64,000 bases of DNA from Formicarius rufipectus. Its lineage: Eukaryota > Chordata > Aves > Passeriformes > Formicariidae. The notes under the pieces were generated by a model. That model was not told the origin of the DNA. It saw only the letters and a program-made list of their open reading frames with translations, and made no database searches. The DNA lies in contig VXAU01002239.1 in assembly GCA_013399695.1 (NCBI GenBank), positions 105,975 to 169,974 of the forward strand, given 5' to 3'. Position numbers and translations under genes: made by a program. Positions 12,420-24,010 of the stretch are shown piece by piece (position 1 is the stretch's first letter; the number at the start of each line of letters is the position of its first letter).

Positions 12420-12605
12420 CATTTGCTTAGCACTTCGGAAGTTCTGGCAAACACAAGCTAATTAATTCTTACAGTTCCCCCAGAGAAGAACTATCTCATT
12501 TTGTTGATCGTAGCACAGAGGCAAGGATGGTATAAGTGACATGCCCAAGGCCATATTTTGGGCTAGTGTCTGTCACAAAATTGGAAGTTAGGACTAGATA
12601 CCAAA
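12420..12605 (+). mobile_element. MIR-like SINE relic
   Basis: Shows the MIR order: 'TTGCTTAGCACTT', 'CACAAGCTAATTAATTCTTAC', 'ACTATCTCATTTTGTTGAT', 'GCACAGAGGCAAGG', 'TAAGTGACATGCCCAAGGCCA'. Divergent, but the order of blocks is maintained over about 150 bases. Confidence 0.6.
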
Positions 12606-13075
12606 TCAAACCACCCCAACCCTTCTATGGTTTGAGAACATCAGGTGGAACCCACAGTATCTGATAAAGTCAAACAACTTTCCACTACCTTGTGCTTAGC
12701 ACTAAGTAAGTCTGACAGCATTTCTGCTTGCAGTTATTCAAAGGAAAATGTTTCTTATCATCAATGCATAGGGAAGTTGTGCATAGACTAGAGGAACTAA
12801 AAATGTAGAAATATTTTAGCTGGGAGAACTATATATCTTTGAAATTATTTGGAAATGTCACAATTATTTGTGACATAATTGGAAATTATGTCACACAGAG
12901 ATCGGGAGAAAAAGAGTGGGAAAAGGAGGTTGTGCATCACACAGTTTCTTCTAAAGAGCTTCTGCTCTTTATTATTGTGAGAATAAATTGAGTGGGCTTC
13001 GTGTCTTTCCTCTCTGTATGTTACTGCTGGGACAGGCAGCAAGACTTAGGAAGAAGACAAAAACAATTAAAGTCA

Positions 13076-13201
13076 GGTTGGCTGGGGCTCTGAGCAACTT
13101 GTAGTGGTTGAAAGTGTCCCTGTGCATGGCAGGGGAATTGGAGTAGATGAACATTAAAGGTGTCTTCTAAACCAAACCTTTCTATGATTCTGGGATTCCA
13201 T
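13076..13201 (+). mobile_element. CR1 LINE 3' end
   Basis: 'TTGGCTGGGGCTCTGAGCAAC', 'GTGTCCCTGTGCATGGCAGGG', 'ACCAAACCTTTCTATGATTC' follow the CR1 3'-terminal order. Only the last 125 bases remain. Confidence 0.85.
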
Positions 13202-14216
13202 AAAATCAGGAGTTGCCCAGGGTGTGAGATGGAGAATTGAAAACATATGATGGGTCATGTTGCATAAAACATATCATATCTATGTCAGAATCATAAACTC
13301 CAAAACTCTCAGAAATGTTTAGAAATATTAGGAAAGACAAAATAAAACTTCCATTATGATGTTATCAAGTAAAGCCCATTCACGAACAGTTTGTTTGTCA
13401 TTAATTTATTCTGAAAAGACTGGAGTAGGATGTTTAAATTTGGTCAAAGAAATGGATTTCCTGACCTACTCTAATGCTTACCCATTTTTCATAAAACTTT
13501 CAGTTTTGACCAATCAGTCATTGAGGGATGCCCTTTGTGAGTAGACAGTTAAGCAAAGATTATCCTCAGTGTAATATTTGTTAATCATTCCTCTTTCTGG
13601 TGGCTAAGTGTGACAAGTGATTCCTAGTGGACTCTCTAAAATTGCATAAATAAGGGAATGAAAGTGGTTAAGTAGGCACTGAATTTTTTTAGGAATACAA
13701 AAATATACACCTTTTGAGAAGAGAAAAAAAAAAGAGGAAAAAAAAGGAAAATGGAAAAGGAAAGCAAAATGAAATGAAATAGAGGGAAAGGTTTGGGAAG
13801 GGAAGGTTTGAGAAGGTTTGGGAAGGGATTACACAATAATATTATTTTTATGATACACTATTTTTCAAATAAACAATTCAATAAAATCAGCCTTTTTCTA
13901 TAAACTGTTTTAAGGGAACAGAGCCAAAGCTATACTCATTGTGTCTTTAAAGCTCTACTTGATAGGGTTTGTTGTGAAACCACAGACTTCAATCTGCAGA
14001 AAACCCTGCACACTTTAACTCACTTTGTTAGTATTTTTATGAAGTTAGAAAAGCCCTGCAATAAAACTAGATTGGAAAAAGAAGGAATACGAAAGGAAAT
14101 GTAAGTGTATAAAATGAAAATTATTTTCCCAAGGCAGGTTATATTAAAGATTTAACCAAGAAGTTATCCCAGTTTTCCAGAACTTCTTGTTACTTCCAGT
14201 TGATGGCACTTCTTTT
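13202..14216. other. Unique non-coding DNA
   Basis: Apart from the polypurine tract, nothing recognisable. The short frames have no known motif. Confidence 0.5.
13712..13829 (+). repeat. Polypurine tract with AAGGTTTGGGAAGGG repeats
   Basis: About 75 bases of A/G-rich sequence are followed by three partial copies of an AAGGTTTGGGAAGGG unit at about 13788-13828. Long purine strands of this type can adopt triplex-like structure; that is inference only. Confidence 0.75.
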
Positions 14217-14660
14217 CTCTTTTTTCTTTTCTTTTCTTTTCTTTTCTTTTCTTTTCTTTTCTTTTCTTTTCTTTTCTTTTCTTTTCTTTTCTTTTCTTTT
14301 CTTTTCTTTTCTTTTCTTTTCTTTTCTTTTCTTTTCTTTTCTTTTCTTTTCTTTTCTTTTCTTTTCTTTTCTTTTCTTTTCTTTTCTTTTCTTTTCTTTT
14401 CTTTTCTTTTCTTTTCTTTTCTTTTCTTTTCTTTTCTTTTCTTTTCTTTTCTTTTCTTTTCTTTTCTTTTCTTTTCTTTTCTTTTCTTTTCTTTTCTTTT
14501 CTTTTCTTTTCTTTTCTTTTCTTTTCTTTTCTTTTCTTTTCTTTTCTTTNTCTTTCTTTTCTTTCCTTTCTTTCCTTTCTTTCCTTTCTTTCCTTTCTTT
14601 CCTTTCTTTCCTTTCCTTTCTTTTTTTCCTTTATTTCTTTAGTTCCTTTCTTTCTTTCAT
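14217..14660 (-). repeat. Long perfect (CTTTT)n array with CTTTCCTTT flank
   Basis: An uninterrupted CTTTT array runs from about 14222 to 14549 (about 65 copies) and ends at a single N at 14550. About 100 bases of (TTTCTTTCC)n-like 9-mer repeats follow. It is the reverse complement of the AAAAG array 5 kb upstream. Peptides from this region (Phe-Leu-Ser or Lys-Arg-Glu repeats) are artefacts. Confidence 0.97.
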
Positions 14661-15644
14661 GATATTGTTTCACCTTTATGATGCTGTAGCTAATTACCAC
14701 ACCTCACATATGGGAGAAGTTGTATTTTGTAGGGATGATATTTTGCTGTAGGTAGGTGCTAGGAGAAAAGTCCAGGCACACCAAGGAAATGAACTAAACA
14801 TTTCTTCCTACAACAGGGATGCACAGCATCCAATGAAAACAAAACTGCATCAGACTTGTATTAGAAACTGAAAAATGATCTATGTCTCAATCTTTTGAGC
14901 AAAAATTTATGTCAATGGATGCTTGATGCATAATAACTACACTGTGTTTTCTTCATTATGCCAATAGTTTAGAAATACAAAGAGCTGCACTTACATTATG
15001 TAATTTGTTTTCCTAAGATGACTCAAAGAAGAAAAATGTCAAGTAATTATATACTTGTTACACTCAAGAATTTTCATTCCAGGCTCAATATGAAGACTAA
15101 TACAAAAATTTGGGAAATAGTCTATAATTTCTGTTCACTTATTTGATGTAGTTTACCTTTATTGCTATGGGGTTTTAATTGATAATTCAATAGAATATTT
15201 ATATTCTTTCTTGAGGTTGCTGCACTAATTCTATTAATTCCTGGAGTGGCTATATGACATTCTGTCGGAACCATTATTTTCTTCTTATTAGAATATAGCA
15301 ACAGACAGCAAGTGATTCAGCATACGGTAGATTATTCAATTTGTTGAAAATCAAGATACTGTATTTGCTCTATTACAATAATGAAGTTGATGATTTCCAA
15401 TCTGTTTAATAAACGGTTTCTGAATTTGAATATTTATATTAAAGCAACCAGCTGGTGAGATCACATCATTGTTTTTATTCAGAAATATATACTCATTATT
15501 AAAACTAAACATATTATTTGACTTCTTTGCCTCAGACAAGATAACATGAATTTTCATGCCCATTCCATGCAAATTTGGAGTTCAGCCTTGACTTTTTAAT
15601 TTTAAAGTTCCAGTTATGGATATTTACAAAACTGCATAGAAAGG

Positions 15645-15715
15645 TCCCCTGGGGAAACTGAGGCATAAGGTAATCACAGAGCAGATGTCAGAATGGACTT
15701 CAGTCCTCTCTAACC
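15645..15715 (+). mobile_element. Possible MIR-like relic
   Basis: 'CCTGGGGAAACTGAGGCATAAGGTAATCACAGAGCAG' resembles the MIR 'gaaactgaggcacagagaggt' core. Short, so weakly supported. Confidence 0.35.
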
Positions 15716-15879
15716 TCCAATACTATCATACATTTGCCCTCAATCACTTGAATGATTGCTCTCAATCAAGCAGCAATAGGAATAGTTTAACAGGAGATGC
15801 TGTGACCTGATGTCATCAAGTCCGTTCACCCTTGACACTGTTTGGTTGGTCATTATAATTTTTTTTATTTCAAATCCCC

Positions 15880-15955
15880 CACAATGGCAGGGGGTTGGAA
15901 TTAGATGATCTTTATGGTCTCTTCCAACCCAAACCATTTTGTGATACTATGATTT
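15880..15955 (+). mobile_element. CR1 LINE 3' tail
   Basis: 'ATGGCAGGGGGTTGGAATTAGATGATC', 'CTTCCAACCCAAACCATTTTGTG' and a degenerate ATACTATGATT end match the last 75 bases of CR1. Confidence 0.85.
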
Positions 15956-17690
15956 GTAGGGGTAGGCTCTCTGTGACTAGTATTCAGCTGTTTGCAGTAA
16001 AAAGTATTAAAACTTCTGGTTCTTCTCTTCTTCAGACTGTTGGGGTTCTAATTCTTCAGCTTCTGATCTGCATCTTGCCCTGGTGCTGATGGAGCTTGAC
16101 ACATCCTTGTGTGCCACGGGTTTAAGCATGGGAGTGCTCCCACAGTGAAGTCCGGGCCTTGAGACTCCAGATGGACGCAGTCACTGAAGATAAGTGCTGA
16201 AGAGGCAAAATTTTCTTGGTAAATCTCTGACACTGGATATTTGGTGATTTCCACCACTGAAGGATGGGCCTGCTGGGTATGAAAGAAGTGAATATGATTT
16301 GTTTTCCTCAAATTTGCTAAACAAAAGAGTTGCCAGGACAACAATGGTGAGTTTTCAGCTAGCCATTGGGGGACTGGGAGCAGCAGGGAAATCTTATTTT
16401 ATATAAATCCATAGAGAGAAATGGCCAAGCAGTGTTTTGGCCCTATTTCTGTGCCCTTTTCAAAGGATCCTATGGACTTGCAGAGGGGTGGAACTGGCAG
16501 AGCTCTAAAGAAACTTAATAGGGTTATAGAAATTACTCCAAAAACCTACAGGATGTATTAGAGAATTATTTCTTCTTTCAATGATCTCAATAGAAGTATA
16601 TTTCATTGTATGTTTGATTTGACAAAGTGGTTTAAAAAATTATATGAGAAAGTTTGTAATTTTCTATGAAGCCCTATAGGATCTTTCCATAAGGGAAATA
16701 TCTCTGTGTATCTAATACATGCAGGATATTACACTGCACAAGAATTACTAATGAAAAATTTAACTCTTTGTACTTCTTTAAGCACTAATGAGAGAAAGAC
16801 TGCTCAGGAATATGTGAAAAGTATCAAGTAAAGTGCTACCCTGGATAACACTGTGACTTGCGGAAAGAAACAAAAGAAAAGAAGCAGTCTGTGAATATTT
16901 ATGAGTTGATCTTATGACTTATCTCTGTATTGACATTTTCAAGTTAAAAACATTTGACTAAAGGAAAATGGCTGGTTCTCAGCAGCAACAGCATCGTTCT
17001 GCAAATTTCCTAGCCTAGAGGCAGCATGCAGAAAGAAGTAAGAGCAAATGATGTATACTTTGATGTAAGGTGTAACCTGGAGGGACTGCCAGCCAAAATC
17101 GGGGAGGGGGATATGAAAAATTAAAATGAAACAGCAGAATAGGTCACTGCCTGTAGGATGAAGTTTAATCTTTCAGTACCATTAGTGATAGAATGGAAGG
17201 ATAATGGGGAGAGGGCACCAGCAAAACAAGTGGCTCGTTGTTCTGTTGGTTTAAAATTGTTTATTTTTTATGGTTTCAAGTAATTAAGGGAAATTGCAGG
17301 CTCTAAGAGACATCGTTAAAGAAAGTTTGGCAGGGAAAAAGAAAAAAAAAAAAAAAAAGATAAAGTTCATTGTCCCAATTAGATGAGAAATGTTTTCCTG
17401 GTGGAAGCCACCCAAGAATACCTGGAGGGAAAACAAGGAACAGGCGTAATCACAGTTACAGCCCAGAGAATCAGACTGGAGATCAATCTGGGAAAAAAAA
17501 TACACATTGATTTATAGCTTCACAGAAAAAGGCAAATGATGGGCTGTGCAAATCACATCATTATTGTTATGCAAAACTAGGAAACACTATAAGGAAGTTA
17601 AGACTGCTAATGGCAGTCCTTATCCTGTGAAGACTCAGCAATGTGTTGAAGTATGTAAATGACTCTGCTGCCTTCAGAAATGCTTCAAAG

Positions 17691-17740
17691 GTTTAAAGTT
17701 AAGCACATGCATAAGTATCTGCAAGATGATAGCCCCAATA
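17691..17740. repeat. Palindromic relic, single arm
   Basis: 'AAAGTTAAGCACATGCATAAGTATCTGCAAGAT' matches the right arm type seen at 5.63 kb and continues into 'AGCCCCAATA'. The partner arm is not recognisable here. Confidence 0.45.
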
Positions 17741-18537
17741 AAATACAAGTTATGTTCTCTTTTCCTAACCAGCAAATTAAGAGTCTCTATTTTGCATGGT
17801 ATAGTTAGCATCAGGGGATTGGAGGGTTTTCAGACCACCACTGAAAAAACATATTATCATAAAAATTAAATAGCTTGAAAAATCAGAGGATGGATACTAA
17901 TAGTTTCTTAAACTTGTCACTCATTTAGCACTGATTCTTACTATGGTACACCTAATAGCCCATTTTAGAGGCTTGGAATCAGATTCTTCACAGAGGAAGG
18001 ATATAACTTGCAAGTGAGTAACATAGTGCATGTAATTCAAAGAGGACAGGAATCTTCTAGAGACCCTGGGTAACCTGGGCTCTAGCACACCTGGAAGACC
18101 ACATTTCAACCTATCTAGAGCCTGAATAGAAACTTTACAAAGACATTGTCTTTTTACCCACCTTGTAGATGCTTTGAAAAGGGAGGAGGATGGTCTTGTT
18201 TTGCTTTGGAAGCCAACAGGAACTACCAGACCCAGGGATATGTTCACCCAAAGGTTTCTTGTGTATCTTTTTTAAATGCTGCTAGATGGCGTGGCAGCAA
18301 GGAGCATTTGTGGAACAAGGGTTCATGGGTGGAGCTGAGACGTTATTGCATAGGTTCCAATATGTCTTGCTATGACTTCTTGCAAGCTGTGAAACATAAA
18401 GGTTTTCACTGAGCCTAGTATGTTCAGGTGAGTTTTGTTGTCCTATAACACAACCCAAAGATATTTCAGAATAAAAATAAAGAACCAGTATATTTACCCA
18501 TTACTGCTACTTAGCTATACAACATCTACTCATCTCT

Positions 18538-18829
18538 TCTCACTGGTGACCAGTGACAGAAACTGAGTAATGGCATAAAGTCGTGTCAGGAGACATTTTG
18601 TTTGGATATGAGGAAAAGATTCTTCACCCAGAAGGTGAATTGGCCCTGGAATAGGCTCTTCAGGGCAGTGGTAACAGATCCAACCCTGTCAGAGCTCAAG
18701 GAGCATTTGGAGCATGCTCTCAGGGACATGGTGGGATTGTTGAGCTCATCCTGTGTAGGGCCAGGAGCTCGATTTCAATGATACAGGTGGGTCCCTTCCA
18801 ACTCAGGATATTCTATGATTCTGTGATTG
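18538..18829 (+). mobile_element. CR1 LINE 3' end, about 290 bases
   Basis: Good CR1 match in order: 'TGGTGACCAGTGACAG', 'AATGGCATAAAG...GTGTCAGGAG', 'GGAAAAGATTCTTCACCCAGA', 'GAGCATTTGGAGCATGCTCTCAGG', 'GTGGGTCCCTTCCAACTCAG', then a TATTCTATGATTCTGTG tail. It keeps the end of ORF2-derived and 3' UTR sequence. This subtype, with 'CTCAGGATATTCTATG', is common in neoavian genomes. Confidence 0.92.
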
Positions 18830-20504
18830 TATGCTCAGCTCTAGCCAGCTCTGAAGCAAGGAACATCACTGCCTGAAAGAAATGCTTGAATTACCTTCTC
18901 TACAGTGTTGAAGTGGCCTTGGAGCATCACAGAATTTGGGAAGGTTGATGCCCAAGAGGGAGGGTATTAATGACACACTTCCTAACTCTAACTGGATAAA
19001 AGGCTGGAAAATATTTCTCCATTTGCTGTTGACCCAATTCAGATCTGATTTATCAGGTACAATTAGTTTGCATTCAGTGTCTTTCCAAGCTCTGAGGCCA
19101 GACAATGATTTTCCTTGTTGCCTGGACACACACTGGAAGAGAGCCCTTGCTTTCAATGACCACTCAAGCTCCCCTAGTGTGGTGAGTATTACTAGGGTTA
19201 TAAAAATCAAGGTAAAGGAGGTGGCAGTCTCCTTCTCCTGTTGTCTGTAAAGTTTTACTATGCAATGTTGCAATTGCCTTTCAGAGTAGATTCCTCAAGT
19301 AGAATTCCACTCAACTGGCACATTTAACAAAGGAATTAACTCTTTCATTGCAGTCTCAGCTGTGATAAGAGATATTTAGTTTGAGCTACCAACAAAATTG
19401 TTGTGCTTACCACTGCTCAGGATTTGTCCCAGTGTATGAATATCAACATTATTCTTTGCCTATCTAAAAGATTTCAAAGCCTTTTCTAAATTTATTCTCC
19501 AAGAAGTCCTTGCAGTGCTCTGTGATTATCAGCAATCAAAATGAGATAGTATGGGGTTTATATCATATCAGCTTTTCTTGGAACATGAACTGCAAGATCA
19601 AGGAACTCCACTGTCAGTGCTATTATAATCACTTGAATTGCTGCACTGTGTGTAGGATGGGGTCAAGCATCACAGTCTAGCTGCAGTCAGTGATGCAAAC
19701 CCAGAAGAGAACAGAACAGAGCAGAACATAGGTGCCTGTTGCCACAGACAACATACAATCTACCTCTTAGGTTTGTCAAAATCTTTAGACTTACCTGAGT
19801 GTAAGAAGAGATACAACAGATGGAGCCTGCAAACAGATGGAGAAGCACAAACTAACACTGAGACAATCATGTTAATTGTAATAGGCAACATGTACAGCTC
19901 ACTGGCTGTCTTGCCGTGCCCATTGCCTTGCTTCATCATCAGGGAAACAAAGGCAGGGAAAACAGGCTGTGCAGGGCTCAGGATGCTCCTCTTTAGATGT
20001 CTTGTAGCTAGGTACTTAATAATGTCAAAGATACCTGGGGTCCCTATAAAACCAGTGGAAAGAGACAGGTAACTCCATAGGGGCATGGATTTTTAACCTG
20101 TACTAAGGCTGGAATAAATGTTCCTTCCAGAGGTGTTTATCTAGTCTGCAGTTGGGATTGAGTAGTCAAAGCAGACAAGGAGGCAATTTTTCCTGCCCGG
20201 ATGTGTATTTTAAGGGCCAACTTTTAGTAAAACAAAACCAATCTAGTGGAAAAATTAAGACCAAAATCTGCTAGTACCTGATCACCTTCATAACTCTGCA
20301 TACAGGCACTTGAAAAAGCTGCTGAGGCAATTTGGAGTAAACCTTTCAATCGCTGGAGAATAAAGCTTAGGAAAGAAATGTCACTCCTTCAGCCATTCCA
20401 TGGGTAAAACAGATTGATAGGAATTGCAGTACATATACGCACACATGCACACACACACGCATTTATATCTTTCCAATTAAGAAGGAAAAATATAGAATCT
20501 GCTG
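18830..20504. other. Unique non-coding DNA
   Basis: No gene or transposon recognised. Overlapping frames of about 100-135 codons on both strands (18866-19273 minus, 18936-19250 plus, 19760-20086 minus) lack motifs and look like chance openings. A short AGAAC-type repeat lies at 19709-19728 and a CA-rich patch at 20436-20460. Confidence 0.5.
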
Positions 20505-20895
20505 GGTTGAACGGGAGCACTAGTGAATTATCTAGTCCATCCTTTTGCCTGGGGCAAGACTGATTTAATTATCTCTAACACTTCTCTGATGGATGAGTGT
20601 CAAACCTTCCCTTGACTATCTCCAATGAAGGTGATCTGACTACCTCCCTTGGGTGACTTGCTTCATTGCCTTAAATGTACTAATAGTTATGAAGTTTTCC
20701 ATAACAGTCAACCTAAATATTCAGTGCTTCATTCAGAACCTATCATTCCTTTTTTATTTTTTCTTTTTCNACTAATGAGGATAATTGGTTCCTCTCCTTT
20801 TTCAGGGACATGCCTTTATGTGTTTATGGACATTCATCATGACTCCCTTTAGTCTTTTCCTCTCCAGACAGGACGTGCCTGGTTCTCTGAAACTT
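20505..20895 (-). mobile_element. Ancient CR1-like LINE 3' region
   Basis: On the plus strand the blocks follow the reverse complement of old CR1: 'TCTAGTCCATCCTTTTGCCTGGGGCA', 'TCTCCAATGAAGGTGATCTGACTACCTCCCTTGGG', 'GTTATGAAGTTTTCCATAACAGTCAACCTAAAT', 'CATCATGACTCCCTTTAGTCTTTTCCTCTCCAGACAGG'. Divergence is much higher than in the other CR1 copies, and it lacks the recent ATTCTATG end, so it belongs to an older lineage. A single N lies at 20770. Confidence 0.75.
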
Positions 20896-21775
20896 CAGTG
20901 GTAAGAAGCCTGAGGCAGAAAGATGAACGTGTTGCAAAAGGCAGAAATACAGGCATTTTTTAAGGTAACAAGGAAAACTGGGCATTTTGCATTGCCAGAG
21001 ATTCAAGAACTGACTTTCACAAATGTGAGGAGTATGAAGCTAAACCAGGAAATGCAACTGGTAAAACTAAAATGAGTTATGAATGCAAAATATCATTCAT
21101 ATGTGAGGGATACCACATGAAGAGAACTGTCAGTGGATGGCACAAACAAGGGCTCTGCTATGACCCATATCCATAAATATAAAGGCTGGGTTCTGTTGCT
21201 CAACCTCATAAATAGTAAGTTGAAGAGCAAAAATGAATTCCAAAGGGTGTGTTCCCAAACCTAGTAAAGTTTGCATAGCTAAGACTAGTTGCTTTGTGAC
21301 CCTTCCACCTGTTAGAATTTACCTTGTCCTCTCCTCTTCTCTGATTTAATTTTGAAGAGCAGACAATGGGTACTTCACAAAGAGACATTTAAAAGGTTTA
21401 AAGGGGAGAGGAACACCGATAAAGCCTTCTTTGTATTTTATTCTGTCATGTGGGTTAGCTGTCCCCCAGCCTATTCAGTCTGAAATGGCATCAACACTCC
21501 ACAGAGACCAATTCATCCTCCTGTTCCTGAAGTGCAAACAATTCATAGAATAAAACAGCACCAGAAAGTGAGAGGAAAATCTCTGTGGGGCTGCCAAGAG
21601 TCTAGCTACATGCAGTGAAATCACCAGGTTTCAAAACAGGAAGGAAGGGTGGTTAACTTAGGCCTTGATTGATAGTTAAGGCACTGGGCATGGAACTCTC
21701 ACAGAGGTATTTAGTGGGTCTCTATTTCTACAACACTGACCTTGCCACAGTTTTTATTGTGTTTATTTTCACACT

Positions 21776-21870
21776 GATATTATTCCTGTTTCACAGATTG
21801 TAAATTTAGGTAAAGAGTCAGACCCAAATTTTCAGAAGGACTTGCTCTGGAATCACAAAGTTTTGGGTAA
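21776..21870 (+). mobile_element. MIR-like SINE core relic
   Basis: 'GATATTATTCCTGTTTCACAGATTGTAAATTTAGG' resembles 'tattattatccccattttacagatgagga', the MIR/CORE block. The sequence after it is degenerate. Confidence 0.4.
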
Positions 21871-22840
21871 TCAGTGGTAGTTGGGTTCCTAAACACTTGA
21901 GAAGCTGAGTTCTGGCCAGAAAAGCTCTGGAAAAGCTTTCTACTGTAACTTGAGTTATTTCCATGTTCTGAGACATTCTTTTTACCATGCTACCATTCCC
22001 ACCTCATCACCAGCTGAAAGAAAAATATGCTTACACCTCCAACATCCTCACATAAAACTCTACAGCTTATCTGAAACTACCAGCAAAGATAGGGATGGAA
22101 CTTTCAAACTGTGAAAGTTGAACCATATCAGTTGATGTCTTATGTTACCTCTGCAATAATGGAGCTTCTTCCTATCTTTGCTTTTTGTAAAATGCACAGA
22201 CTGAAGGATATACTTCTAGAAGAGAATTTATAATGAATGATCTTATGAAGAACAGGGCAATGGTTTGGTCAGGGTTGTATGGCTGTCTCTGACAAAGGTG
22301 AGCTCTAAATCCTGCTGCTTGCCCTGACAGGATCCCTTCCTTAGGTCCTCATCTCTTCCCAAGTCTCATAGTCTGTGATTTTACTGACATGAGACTAATT
22401 CAAAGTAGATCACAGGCTGGGTAGGTATCTGTGAATATATTTTCAGTAGCCATAAATAACATATCACAGAGATGACAACTAAAGCAAGGTATTCCCAATG
22501 TCTTATCAGTATCCTAGTCTCTGTACTTTCCTTGCCATGAAACCAGCAATTGACCTCTATCCATACTTTCACTCCCACAAGTAAAACTGCTGTTTTGAAG
22601 AAAGAGAGTCTGGGGCAAGCTAAGAAAATGAATCTTCTACCTTATCAGAAGCTATAAATGGCTGCTAGGAAGTCTTGAGAGATTACGCACTGGCTGGATA
22701 CCACAGCTTCGTACTGAAGAAGCGGCACTTGACTGTTGACATTTGTTATTAATGCTGAAGAGCAAAATGCCTGTGGTATTTTTATTTGGTATTTGTGTAT
22801 CCCTAATGCCTCATCTGATGCATCCTAGGCTCTGTCATGC

Positions 22841-22872
22841 TCTCACTGACGTCAATAAGAGTCTTGCCAATA
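22841..22872. repeat. Palindromic relic, CACTGACGTCAAT core
   Basis: 'CTCACTGACGTCAATAAGAGTCTTGCCAATAG' matches the 'cccactgacttcaatgggagttttgcc' motif seen in old sauropsid palindromic repeats. Short. Confidence 0.4.
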
Positions 22873-23879
22873 GACAGGAGGCTCCCCATTGGCTATTTTT
22901 CCAAACACTGTATGAATCTACCCTTATTTCTCAAGGATTTTCTGATTATGATTGGGAAAATAATTTTCTTGGGTTGGCACTTGCAACAACTTGCCTTTAT
23001 TGAGTCTGAATGATGAACAAAATGTTGTTTCAGGTCTTGCCTTGCCTTATAATGAAGGAGGTTCACTTGTGTTAATATTTTATTTTCTAAGACTTTTATA
23101 TATATTCGAATTCGAGCACATGGAAATTCTTTTGACTGTGCAGACTGATACAGTCTCTAGGGTCTTTCTTAGCTAGGTTTTTTTGTCTAGGTGTCTTCCC
23201 ACTCCTCCACTGGAGACAGAGGGAGGATATGTCATTAAGGCAAGCCACATAGATTTTTTGTTATGAACACTTTCACCGCTGTGATGTTTGCAAGCTTGAA
23301 CAAGTACATCAGCTAAAACATATGACGTGAATGAGTCAATGCTAAGAAAAAAATAGTGGTTTGAAAATGCGAAAGAAGTTTTGAGACTCTAAAGATTTGT
23401 GAAATGTAATTTTCTTTCTGTAAAATTGTGCTAAATGATGGGAAAAGGTGACAGATGAATAGTTCTGCAGGCAGATGTTCCCCTGCTAGTCCCCAAGCAT
23501 GACTAGAAGGCGGAGCAGTTGTACACTTTTCCATAAGACTGCTTGACCTGAGGGCTTTCACTCTGTACAGAAATGTCAGTGCCTGATAAGTAGTTACCCT
23601 CAGATGTGAGCCCAATTCTTGCTTCTTCCAGAGAGTGTCCATGAGCCTTTCATTTAGGAACAAAAGCTTGAACAAACCAGAGACCAGTTTCAGCCCATGA
23701 AGGCTACCAAATATTTGGTAGGAATTTTCATGAAAATTACTCATATCTATGTGCACTTGTGAAAGATTTACTTAGCTAATGATAAGCATAACCTTTCAGA
23801 GTGGAAAAAAGTGTTGTGGGATGAAGAATAAAATATCAGAGGAAGGCAAGAGACTCTGATATGGGTCAGAGTGAGACAT

Positions 23880-24010
23880 GGGTCTGAACTCCAGATTATT
23901 CAGGTTCAGTTCTTAGATAATTAGCTCATATTCCTCCTGTGATCCTGTGTCTTTGCTTCTCTCCTTCATTGTTCATCATCTGAACAATGAGGGTTATAGC
24001 TCTTCTGACA
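23880..24010 (-). mobile_element. Possible MIR-like relic
   Basis: 'CCTGTGATCCTGTGTCTTTGCTTC...TTCATCATCTGAACAATGAGGGTTATAG' follows the reverse-complement MIR order (loss of precise 'cctcagtttcctcatctgtaaaatgggg'). Confidence 0.4.

Larger units (their letters stand above)
9291..13075. other. Non-coding DNA rich in A/C simple sequence
   Basis: No gene recognised. The stretch includes low-complexity A/C tracts (listed separately), a T-rich patch at about 10671-10726 and a MIR-like relic. The 176-codon minus-strand frame at 11476-12006 runs through a (TTTG)n tract and has no recognisable domain. Confidence 0.55.
14661..18537. other. Mostly unique non-coding DNA
   Basis: No gene recognised. 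Contains a CR1 tail (15.88 kb), a weak MIR-like patch (15.65 kb), a poly(A) run at 17337-17358 and a palindromic relic (17.69 kb). Frames of up to 108 codons (for example 17921-18247 minus) have no recognisable domain. Confidence 0.5.

Noticed and set aside
14164..14751. Long frames of 151-183 codons on both strands
   Set aside because: Translation of the CTTTT array and its flank.
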